A stretch of DNA of 49,611 nt from Caryophanales bacterium UBA2289. GTDB taxonomy: Bacteria; Bacillota_I; Bacilli_A; Izemoplasmatales; Hujiaoplasmataceae. Positions 17,313 to 24,894 of this stretch are shown here, piece after piece. The stretch covers positions 1-49,611 of the forward strand of contig DDWJ01000029.1 in the NCBI GenBank assembly GCA_002345505.1, given 5' to 3'. The translations under genes and the position numbers were made by a program. Position 1 is the first letter of the stretch. Every line of letters starts with the position of its first letter. The notes under the pieces are model-generated. The model saw only the letters and a list, made by a program, of their open reading frames with translations, made no database searches and was not told where the DNA came from.

Positions 17313-17840
17313 CTACTCCTTCTCCCACAAAACTACATTATCATCCTCATCAGTACTGAAATAATTGAGGAATTTTTCATAGAAACAATCATAAAATCCA
17401 TCTTGTTCAAATCTTATCATGCAATATAATTCATCGGCTGATTCTGTATCCAATAATTCTTTAGCTGCTTTCAAAGCGATTTCAAAAATATTTAAACTAT
17501 AATCTAATAATGTTTGGGGATACCGATGGCTATATGCTTCTAGTTCTATAAAGAAATATTCTAAAACTCCTATTGATAATTCCAATATTTTTTTTGTGTC
17601 TAATGATACTTCATAGTAGTCAGTTAATAATTTATATGTTTCATAATAGGAAACATCATGAGATTTTATTTTTCTTCTAATTCTTCTTTCTAATCCTACT
17701 TTATTAGAGTTTTTATCATTAATCTTATGATCAATTAATTGCCTGTTGTTGTCATTTTTATTCATCATTAGTATTATTAGATCTAACAATTCTTTTTTTG
17801 TTTGTTTCTCCAATTGTTTTTCTATTTCCTTAATTGTCAT
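17313..17840 (-). CDS. Helical protein of unknown function (DUF6155-like)
   Basis: 175-aa mostly alpha-helical protein. The N-terminal helix TIKEIEKQLEKQTKKELLDLIILMM and the following spacing recall the DUF6155 family, but the match is from memory and weak. The ATG at 17840 has GGGTG at 6 bp; a GTG at 17849 lies too close to it. It overlaps the preceding gene by 11 bp and is followed 3 bp later by the DUF6933 gene. Confidence 0.55.
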   Translation of the reverse strand: MTIKEIEKQLEKQTKKELLDLIILMMNKNDNNRQLIDHKINDKNSNKVGLERRIRRKIKSHDVSYYETYKLLTDYYEVSLDTKKILELSIGVLEYFFIELEAYSHRYPQTLLDYSLNIFEIALKAAKELLDTESADELYCMIRFEQDGFYDCFYEKFLNYFSTDEDDNVVLWEKE

Positions 17841-18183
17841 AATAATCACCCTGATTTACATGTATAATATTCCCATCTTTTGGATAATATATACTTTTGG
17901 ATTCCTTATATGTAATTAGGTATTTATAATTAACAGTTTCAACAAGTTGTTTAAGCCTTTTGTATAGCCATGGTAGATACATTTGTATCCCCATTAACCT
18001 ACCTACTAATTTAATTATATAGTCGTATTTTAAATTCTCATTCTTATTAGGGGTAATATAGACCTTTATACTAAGCCTCGATTCTTTAAAGTCTTCATCA
18101 AGTAATATCATTAATGGTTCAAATATATTATAATCTATTGAATTGTCAATTTCTGCATAAAAATAATAACCATTATATATCAT
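17830..18183 (-). CDS. Small protein of unknown function
   Basis: 117-aa acidic protein, not recognised. It starts at 18183 after AAGGAGG; an upstream in-frame ATG at 18204 has no ribosome binding site. It has alternating aromatic residues (YNGYYFYAEID, YKYLITYKESKSIYY) that suggest beta strands around a central helix. It is the first gene of the three-gene cluster in the 76-bp-repeat cassette, with a probable -10 25 bp upstream. Confidence 0.55.
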   Translation of the reverse strand: MIYNGYYFYAEIDNSIDYNIFEPLMILLDEDFKESRLSIKVYITPNKNENLKYDYIIKLVGRLMGIQMYLPWLYKRLKQLVETVNYKYLITYKESKSIYYPKDGNIIHVNQGDYYDN

Positions 18184-18207
18184 ATAGGTGCCTCCTTCTA
18201 TCATTGC

Positions 18208-18213
18208 ATTATA
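18208..18213 (-). promoter_or_regulatory. Possible -10 of the three-gene cluster
   Basis: Minus-strand TATAAT 25 bp upstream of the start at 18183; no convincing -35. The 130-bp gap to the AbiEii stop otherwise shows nothing clear. Confidence 0.4.
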
Positions 18214-18313
18214 AAACTTGTGAAGTAAAATTTGTGATGATAGTATTCAGTTTGTTAATTTATGTTCATACATTAATCACTGACGATAAACGTAATCGCG
18301 TCCTAATCCGATA

Positions 18314-19381
18314 TTAAGACAACGATATTTTAAAATGTGACATACACTTTAAACAAATATTCAACAATTTAGGTAACACAGGATCAATAGCAGCTAACTG
18401 CTTTCTAGAACGCTTAAATACTTGGTATTCTTTCAAAAATTCTGTTTGTTCATCAGCAATTTTTAATAGGTTTTCTTCATTGCCTGCAAAAACCAATAAT
18501 GATGCATGTAGTACATCAAGAGCTGACTCTTTTGCTTTATCTACATTATAGGATAAATCTCTAGTAAACGATGAAAATCCTTTAACAGCATTTTTGATTA
18601 GTTGATATTGTTTTGAATCTAAACTACCTTCAGATATAATATTAAGACTAGTTTTAATTGTATCAGCGAGTACATCAATAACCTCAATCTCTAAATCTCT
18701 CCGTTTAATTTCAACTAGTGTTATATTCTCATATATTGTTTTATATGAAGGTGAAAATGGATATCGTTTCATTAAAAAAGAAACATCAAACATTTGTTTA
18801 ACAACTTCTATATCCCTGTTTTCATTTAATTTTTTACCAACAGTATTTGGAGCAAATGCACAGAGTTTATCAGCTAATAAATCATGCACTGATGGTGCTA
18901 TAACACTCAAATAAGGATTACTAGTTTTTATCAAGTAATTATTTATTTCAACATGAATTAAATCTTTATATTTCGATTCGTCATATACAACATCTAGTAA
19001 TATATATGTTTCTCCATTGATAGCCCCATTATAGTGAAATTCAAAATGTTGTTTGTCAATATCATGTCTAGGCTGGCGAACGTTTTCTGTAACACGCTGA
19101 AATTCAGAATCTATTATCATCGTAGATAAATTTTCTGTGTCAAAGAAGTACTTGAATTGAGGCTTAACTAGTATATCAATATCAACTGAAAATCTTGGAA
19201 ATTCTTCTGCGATTAGGGATAAGCATGTTCCGCCTTTAAAAATAAAATTTTCAAAACTATTTCTTAATGTCTCAAGTAAATGCAATGCATATATTTGTCT
19301 TTCAATAATCCCTTGATCGCTTCTTTCATCGCCTTTAACCTTAAGTATCCACTCTTTACTAAATGTTTGTTTATCTATCAT
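18314..19381 (-). CDS. AbiEii-type nucleotidyltransferase toxin (copy 1)
   Basis: 355-aa protein of the AbiEii/AbiGii family. The nucleotidyltransferase active site is visible: FKGGTCLSL (48-56) followed by RFSVDIDILV with Asp67 and Asp69, the GS...DxD pattern. In the AbiE type IV system such enzymes transfer nucleotides and stop growth of infected cells. It overlaps the upstream antitoxin gene by 11 bp. Length agrees with the family (about 300-360 aa). Confidence 0.87.
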   Translation of the reverse strand: MIDKQTFSKEWILKVKGDERSDQGIIERQIYALHLLETLRNSFENFIFKGGTCLSLIAEEFPRFSVDIDILVKPQFKYFFDTENLSTMIIDSEFQRVTENVRQPRHDIDKQHFEFHYNGAINGETYILLDVVYDESKYKDLIHVEINNYLIKTSNPYLSVIAPSVHDLLADKLCAFAPNTVGKKLNENRDIEVVKQMFDVSFLMKRYPFSPSYKTIYENITLVEIKRRDLEIEVIDVLADTIKTSLNIISEGSLDSKQYQLIKNAVKGFSSFTRDLSYNVDKAKESALDVLHASLLVFAGNEENLLKIADEQTEFLKEYQVFKRSRKQLAAIDPVLPKLLNICLKCMSHFKISLS

Positions 19382-20162
19382 AATCGATTTTCTCTATTTC
19401 ATCTAATATTTTTTGAACTTTATTCTTGATATTTTGTCCTCGAACTCGTGCATAAGATAATAGTGTTGTAAAGCTAACTCTATATTTTTTTATCATGTTT
19501 CTATAAATACTTAAAATTTCATTTCGATCTATGTTATATATATCCTCATTATAAACAAGTAAATCAACTAATATTTTTTCTGGCTTAGGTATTGAAACAT
19601 AGTTATTTTTTTTATTTGCATATAAAGGGGATCTTTTAGGTAATTTTTGTATAATAATTACATTTTGAAGTTTGTAACTTAAATAATCAAACCCCGTTAC
19701 TTTGCTCAGTGGAACAACATCTTTAAAGTCCTCTTTCATTTCATAAAACAAATTATCAATTCTTGTTTCATCAACTTCAATAATAATAAAGTTTTTATAC
19801 ATTTGATGTGACATAAATTGATTCAATATATATGTTTCCCAAATAGATATTCTGATGTCTATGCCAAAATAGTCGCTTTTGTAAGCATTAAACTTTTTGT
19901 TGTATTTCATTAAAAAATCAAGTGTTTTTGTGTCAACAACCATTCCGAACAGTTGACTTTGCTTTTCATCAACCACTCGGTATTCATTATTTCCAATATC
20001 TTGAATATAGCCAGCATTTTTTAAGTCAAATATTCGCCATGCTAGTGTAATTGGTTTTAAGTCTTCATAATATTTGTTTATATAAGATGTAAGTTCGTTT
20101 TTACTAATCACACTTCCAATGACAAACTTATCATAGAAGTTTTCAAATACTTTTTTACTCAT
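19371..20162 (-). CDS. AbiEi-like antitoxin (copy 1)
   Basis: 263-aa protein with an N-terminal winged-helix region (VISKNELTSYINKYYEDLKP, LAWRIFDLKNAGYIQDIGNN) and a C-terminal domain of mixed structure, the layout of AbiEi-type antitoxins that bind DNA and silence the toxin. The family is probably DUF6577; that name is less certain than the role. It lies directly upstream of the toxin with an overlap, and its promoter is framed by two inverted repeats, as expected for an autoregulated type IV antitoxin. Confidence 0.78.
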   Translation of the reverse strand: MSKKVFENFYDKFVIGSVISKNELTSYINKYYEDLKPITLAWRIFDLKNAGYIQDIGNNEYRVVDEKQSQLFGMVVDTKTLDFLMKYNKKFNAYKSDYFGIDIRISIWETYILNQFMSHQMYKNFIIIEVDETRIDNLFYEMKEDFKDVVPLSKVTGFDYLSYKLQNVIIIQKLPKRSPLYANKKNNYVSIPKPEKILVDLLVYNEDIYNIDRNEILSIYRNMIKKYRVSFTTLLSYARVRGQNIKNKVQKILDEIEKIDYDR

Positions 20163-20173
20163 ATTACCACCTT

Positions 20174-20287
20174 GTAATTTGCGACTTTTTTTGTTTCAGT
20201 CGCGTTTTACTATATTATATCATCGGTTTGTAAATTAGTCAATATAGAATGTAAAATGCGACTATTTTTGTTTCAGTCGCATTTTAC
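20174..20287 (-). promoter_or_regulatory. AbiE-1 promoter with two inverted-repeat operators
   Basis: Minus-strand promoter TTGACT (20237-20242), 17-bp spacer, TATAAT (20214-20219). Upstream operator: perfect 13-bp arms GTAAAATGCGACT (20251-20263) and its complement (20275-20287) around an 11-bp spacer. Downstream operator 20174-20210 repeats the GCGACT...AGTCGC core with the same spacer length and three arm mismatches. The two sites bracket the promoter. AbiEi proteins studied elsewhere bind paired inverted repeats in a similar way. Confidence 0.82.
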
Positions 20288-20330
20288 ATGTGGTTCCTCT
20301 TAATAAATCACACATTCGATCAAATAAAGA

Positions 20331-20364
20331 ACAATAAAAAAGAATTTGAACAATTAAGTTCAAA
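20331..20364 (-). terminator. Terminator of the long defence operon
   Basis: Minus-strand stem TTTGAAC (20358-20364) / GTTCAAA (20345-20351) with 6-nt loop, then TTCTTTTTTATT. It lies after the last gene (stop at 20482) and the 76-bp repeat. The 319-bp gap 20163-20481 contains only this, the repeat and the AbiE operators. Confidence 0.7.
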
Positions 20365-20383
20365 CCCCTAATTAGCTATTGTC

Positions 20384-20459
20384 TTGTCATAACCAAGTTT
20401 GTGCCACTTTTGAGGTTGTCACAACCAAGTTTGCTATGTGATTAGTATGGAGTTTGTTT
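20384..20459. repeat. 76-bp direct repeat, copy 2
   Basis: Same orientation as 16649-16724 with a single C/G difference. It lies between the stop of the helicase gene and the operon terminator, marking the right edge of the AbiE cassette. The two copies are 3735 bp apart. Confidence 0.85.
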
Positions 20460-20481
20460 ATTTGGACATATAAATACTATT

Positions 20482-21537
20482 CTAGTGCTTAATTTTGAAT
20501 CTAGATATCTTTTTCTCCTCTATGAAATACAAATTTCCATTTGTTCGAGTAATTGCAACATATAATTTTCTTAAAGTTTGAGGATTCAAATCCTTTAAAT
20601 CATTTTTAACAAACAGTTTATACGTATTGGGATTCAATAAAACACATATGTTTGGAAAAGTGCTTCCCTTAGAATTTCCCCAGTTATCTGAGTTTTTGAT
20701 ATCATATTTATAATGTGTTTGATAGAATAACTTTTTTATATTTGGATCATTAATTATTTTTTCTATTTTTGAACAGTCAATTACTTCATTAATATCAGTT
20801 GAATCAGTACGATGTGATTCGATTTTAATACCCAATTTTTGTTCAACATACTGACATACACTTTGACTACATCTGTATGATTTAGAAAGAGTCCTTTCAT
20901 CAAAGACAAATGCATCATTAAACTTATTTTTATATTTGGAATAGTCTTTATATAAATTTGCGTTCGTCGGTCCATCATTACTGGTGTCAAATGTATGTTG
21001 GTAAAAATCCCCTAATAACAGTATGTTGACATTTATATTATAAAATCTCAACAATAAATTAAAATCATTTGCAGATAAATCTTGTACTTCATCAACAAAA
21101 AAAACATCACAATATGCTTCAATCCTATCTTTTATAAAATCAAATATCGACTCTTTTTTTAGTATCAGTTTCGACATTCTAAAACTGTAGTATTGATTAT
21201 TTTTATTTATGTAATGACTAATTTTTGAGTCTTGAACATATCTCAGATCTCTTGATGAAGTCTTAAAATCGATTCCTTTTGATTTTTTCCAATAATTAAA
21301 TCTTGATATAACATTCTCTTGTGGTAATAAACAGTAATTGTATAAAAACGAGAAAAAAGTAAAAGTATGTATGTTCGTTGGTAAATAACCAAACTTCATC
21401 ATTATTCTCTCATTTATTATTTTAAGGTTATTTTCAGTATAGGTAACCACCAAAAACCTTTGTTCTAAATTTAATGATTCAATTATCCATGTAGTTTTTC
21501 CACTACCTGCTACAGCTTGAATTATTCTTTTATCCAT
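20482..21537 (-). CDS. UvrD-like helicase, GajB-like
   Basis: 351-aa SF1A helicase-like protein: Walker A AVAGSGKTTW (8-17), Walker B VDEVQDLS (148-155), motif III LGDFYQHTF (175-183), motif IV-like SKSYRCSQS (218-226) and motif VI RKLYVAITRT near 325. Those are the hallmarks of UvrD/PcrA, but it is shorter than usual GajB (around 500 aa), mostly from loss of accessory subdomains. It overlaps the OLD-TOPRIM gene by 16 bp, the standard Gabija arrangement. It is the last gene of the long operon. Confidence 0.8.
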   Translation of the reverse strand: MDKRIIQAVAGSGKTTWIIESLNLEQRFLVVTYTENNLKIINERIMMKFGYLPTNIHTFTFFSFLYNYCLLPQENVISRFNYWKKSKGIDFKTSSRDLRYVQDSKISHYINKNNQYYSFRMSKLILKKESIFDFIKDRIEAYCDVFFVDEVQDLSANDFNLLLRFYNINVNILLLGDFYQHTFDTSNDGPTNANLYKDYSKYKNKFNDAFVFDERTLSKSYRCSQSVCQYVEQKLGIKIESHRTDSTDINEVIDCSKIEKIINDPNIKKLFYQTHYKYDIKNSDNWGNSKGSTFPNICVLLNPNTYKLFVKNDLKDLNPQTLRKLYVAITRTNGNLYFIEEKKISRFKIKH

Positions 21538-23081
21538 CTAATTGCACTCTCTATGTAACTAGGAACAGTTATATCACACTTCTTTTCCATTAATAAATTA
21601 AGAACTCTTAATGCACTTTCGGATTTATTATTAGTCATAAAAGAAATAATATCCCCTGACTTCGTTAAGTTGCTCTTTTCAAGTAACTCTTTGTTATTTT
21701 TGAAAAGACAAATTTCGAAAGTATAATTCTCATTTGCTTTATCGGAAAATATTTCAATCTTAGTATTCGTTAAATAATCTTTATATTTATCTTCTATGTT
21801 CTTTTTATAATCTTTGTCATTATCTGTAATAACGGCTACTTTAATATCTTGTTTCGAAGCAATCTCAAGGTATCTTAAAAAACTCAGTCCATTAACAGAA
21901 ATAATTGAAACACCATCTTCATGTGGATGCTTGTTGTGAATAAAGAAATAAAAATAGTCAAGTAGAATATATTCTGAAGGACCTTCAACTAATATAACTC
22001 TATTAGATAAAACAAATTGTAGCAAATTTGAATTTGTCTGCTTATTAAAAAAATTCACCGTGTCAGTAGAGATATCATCAAAATTCGTAGTACGTTCTTG
22101 TCCTACAAATATCGCATTCGATAAATTTAGTCTAGATAATATCAAATTATTATGTGTTGTTAGAATTAACTGTTTATTGTTAATTGACTTTACTCTTTCA
22201 ATCATTTTGAGCATGTTATTACTACTTAGATGATTTTCAGGTTCCTCAAGCAACAAAATGTGAATGTCTTCATTTTTCTTTTGAATAGCTAAACTTGTTT
22301 TAATCAGTGTTTGCTCGCCTTTACCTTTGTGCCATATATTTATTTTTTTATCATATATCGTTAAATTGTTTTCCAAACTATATTTTTGAGTTTTATGTAA
22401 TCCAAAACTATATTCCTTATCTTTATTGAAGTTGGATAAAGTCTTTTCTTCGAACTGAGATTTTATATTATTATATTCACTCAAATGCTGTTGTCGTATT
22501 CTTGAATCAGCATATGATCTATACAAATTAAGTGTGAATTCCTTCATACTATTATCAGTATCAATTGTACTATTATCAACAAATAAATGTTTAATTTTCC
22601 TATTATACATGTTGTATAGATTGTCCGCATAAGTTCTAAACTCTATTTTATAAAATTCAATAGGGAAATGAACTATTTCCTGATTTAACACTTTTTTTAT
22701 TTCTTCACTGTATTCATCATTTGGAATTATAAGTAATTTTACTCCATATAATATCTGGTTATATGAATTTTTTTTACCTTCATAGTCGAAATTATTAAAA
22801 TCGCTTAATGTTATTTCGATTGATAAAATAGGAAGTTCATTATAATCTCTGCTTCCCGAAAAAAACTGTTCTAGAGCCTCTAAATTAAATAGTTCATGAA
22901 TACCCAGTGATTCAACTTTAAACATACTCCCACTCAAACATAAATCTATTGCTTGAAGAATGGTTGTTTTCCCTGATTCATTATCACCTATTAATACGTT
23001 GAACTCGTCATTAAAGCATATTTCCAAATCTTTGAATTTCTTAAAGTTATGAATTTTAAGTTTTTGAATAACAATAGCCAT
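21522..23081 (-). CDS. OLD family ATP-dependent nuclease, GajA-like
   Basis: 519-aa protein with ABC ATPase and TOPRIM domains. Walker A GDNESGKTT (32-40), signature-like KGKGEQTLI (252-260), Walker B LLLEEPENHLS (276-286), H-loop LTTHN (307-311), then TOPRIM with VEGPSE (365-370) and ITDNDKD (418-424). This fits class 2 OLD nucleases. With the UvrD-like partner directly downstream, the pair is a Gabija-like anti-phage system whose DNA nicking is normally held in check by nucleotides. A stand-alone OLD or a retron/PARIS-type partner is less likely given the helicase. Confidence 0.85.
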   Translation of the reverse strand: MAIVIQKLKIHNFKKFKDLEICFNDEFNVLIGDNESGKTTILQAIDLCLSGSMFKVESLGIHELFNLEALEQFFSGSRDYNELPILSIEITLSDFNNFDYEGKKNSYNQILYGVKLLIIPNDEYSEEIKKVLNQEIVHFPIEFYKIEFRTYADNLYNMYNRKIKHLFVDNSTIDTDNSMKEFTLNLYRSYADSRIRQQHLSEYNNIKSQFEEKTLSNFNKDKEYSFGLHKTQKYSLENNLTIYDKKINIWHKGKGEQTLIKTSLAIQKKNEDIHILLLEEPENHLSSNNMLKMIERVKSINNKQLILTTHNNLILSRLNLSNAIFVGQERTTNFDDISTDTVNFFNKQTNSNLLQFVLSNRVILVEGPSEYILLDYFYFFIHNKHPHEDGVSIISVNGLSFLRYLEIASKQDIKVAVITDNDKDYKKNIEDKYKDYLTNTKIEIFSDKANENYTFEICLFKNNKELLEKSNLTKSGDIISFMTNNKSESALRVLNLLMEKKCDITVPSYIESAIRWIKE

Positions 23082-23101
23082 TTTTCTCCTCCAATTATTA
23101 T

Positions 23102-23662
23102 TTATCCCCTTTTTATTTGTTTTCCATTAAGAGTCAATTCCAAGTAAGGTATTATAGAAAAACGAATTATGCCATTTATCTTTCTTTGTTGTTTAATTGT
23201 TATTTCATCTTTATATTTTTTATTAAACATTTTTAACATAAATTCATAATCGTTATACGGTTCATAATCATTATATTGATTTGGTTTAATAGCATTTTGA
23301 TTATATAGATAGTGTAAAAGTTTCCGAGAAAAATATTCGGAATCTAAAGTTATGTATTCTTTATCCTTCAGTGCGTGCATTAATTTAAATAAGCCCTCTT
23401 TAATATCAACTAATTCACTCAAATCTGATCTTTCAAATTTCTTAATACAAACACTGCCTATTGGAAAGAGTTTATTATCATTCTCCTTGTTTCTAATTGT
23501 GAATAGATATTTTAAATTTTCTTTTCCACAAATACATGAACTTTCTAACTCTTCATCCTCAATGCAGTCTTCTACTTCCCATTCCTGAACTGCGACATTC
23601 CAGTCTTTGCTATTTGACAAATCTAACACTGATTTTAATAATGTTTCAGAATACTTACTCAT
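23102..23662 (-). CDS. Zinc-ribbon-like protein beside the Gabija pair
   Basis: 186-aa soluble protein of unknown function. It carries ESSCICGKENLKYLFTIRN and LFPIGSVCIKKF: two CxC/C groups that could hold one zinc. Similar Cys arrangements appear in many short proteins of Firmicutes mobile elements. It is 20 bp upstream of the OLD nuclease and 47 bp after JetD, with a GGAGG site, so it is within the operon and a candidate accessory gene of the Gabija-like pair. That link is inference. Confidence 0.6.
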   Translation of the reverse strand: MSKYSETLLKSVLDLSNSKDWNVAVQEWEVEDCIEDEELESSCICGKENLKYLFTIRNKENDNKLFPIGSVCIKKFERSDLSELVDIKEGLFKLMHALKDKEYITLDSEYFSRKLLHYLYNQNAIKPNQYNDYEPYNDYEFMLKMFNKKYKDEITIKQQRKINGIIRFSIIPYLELTLNGKQIKRG

Positions 23663-23709
23663 TAAAACTTACCTCCAATTTAAGTGAACCAACTTTTTGA
23701 AAACTATAC

Positions 23710-24894
23710 TTAACTAGACAAATTAATTGCTTCCTGTTCCAGTTTACAATTTTTTTGTAACATAAACTTAATTACATCTTTAAAAATACTATTTTGATTT
23801 TCTCTTAATCGCTTTTTATCATTTACAGATAACGAAGTCCAATTGTCCTCATATTTTTTCAAAATATCTATATCCATCATGTAAGGTTTAAATTGAATAC
23901 CAGTTTTACTAACTAAATCCTCAAAGATAAGAAAACCTCCAGCATCAATATCTCCAAAATGATAAAATTCAATACTTTTATCGTGTATAGATATCTTTTT
24001 TAGTAAATTTTTTTTAACAGAATTATGGAACCCTCCAAGATAAATAGCGATAAAATCAGGATTATTAAATGCTACAAAAGTAGTAAGATTTTCAATTGTA
24101 AGAACCTTTTTTACACCCAACTCAATAACACTTAAATCGTTCATTGCTGTGGAGCTCAAAGCAAGTTCATGACCATATCTTTTAAGATTAATCTCTTCCT
24201 TGTTAATTTTTAAAGAAATATCCCCTTTGATATACACAAAAGTCGGGGTTTTGACAATATGATACTTTTCTAATATGGTGTCATTATCATTTTCATCAAT
24301 ACCTGAAAAATCTTTAATGATTTTACATATTTTACCTTCTAGCTTTTCAAATGTTTTAGAGTCATTAAATATTTTTTTGCTGAAGTTGCGTTTAAGAGTG
24401 TCTTCTTCTAACTTAGCCATTTCTTCAATTGCATAAACATATAGCTTTAAGTTATCGATATTATCAACATAGGTTGCTATCGATTGATAATTTTGGAGTC
24501 TTTCAATCATTACTTTAGCAAAAGAAGCGATAGGTTCAACTTTTGTTGTTAATGAAGATAAAAAATCAGCAATTTCTTTCACTTCTTCCTTTGGATTGAT
24601 TCTCTTTAAATACTTATATGCTTCATTAATCTTTTCTATATTTAAAGCAATAGTTTCTAGTTCGTTATTAAAATCATATGATACATTTACCAAATTTAAT
24701 TTGGATAATTTATCTAAACTTAAATGAATTTGATCTCGATATAGGTATGAATCCTCAGACCAGTAGTTTTTAAGAATAGGGTCAGAAGATTTAATTATAA
24801 TTTGAACCTTTCTGTCAGAACCGGATTTAGATAAAACACTTCGTTCATATTTATCGACTAATTTGGTCAGAAACAAGACATCAAACTTTTTCAT
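23710..24894 (-). CDS. jetD: Wadjet JetD (TOPRIM-like DNA nuclease subunit)
   Basis: 394-aa protein with the JetD pattern: a helical N-terminal part (DUF3322-like) and a C-terminal TOPRIM-like domain (DUF2220) holding VLTIENLTTF (catalytic Glu) and FGDIDAGG (313-320, acidic metal site). In Wadjet it cleaves the closed circular DNA extruded by the JetABC SMC complex. It overlaps the jetC gene by 14 bp and is the last of four Wadjet genes. All four subunits are intact. Confidence 0.9.
   Translation of the reverse strand: MKKFDVLFLTKLVDKYERSVLSKSGSDRKVQIIIKSSDPILKNYWSEDSYLYRDQIHLSLDKLSKLNLVNVSYDFNNELETIALNIEKINEAYKYLKRINPKEEVKEIADFLSSLTTKVEPIASFAKVMIERLQNYQSIATYVDNIDNLKLYVYAIEEMAKLEEDTLKRNFSKKIFNDSKTFEKLEGKICKIIKDFSGIDENDNDTILEKYHIVKTPTFVYIKGDISLKINKEEINLKRYGHELALSSTAMNDLSVIELGVKKVLTIENLTTFVAFNNPDFIAIYLGGFHNSVKKNLLKKISIHDKSIEFYHFGDIDAGGFLIFEDLVSKTGIQFKPYMMDIDILKKYEDNWTSLSVNDKKRLRENQNSIFKDVIKFMLQKNCKLEQEAINLSS

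Noticed and set aside
16649..20459. Composite transposon with intact insertion sequences
   Set aside because: The repeats are only 76 bp with no transposase or clear terminal inverted repeats, so only an IS-remnant hypothesis is kept.
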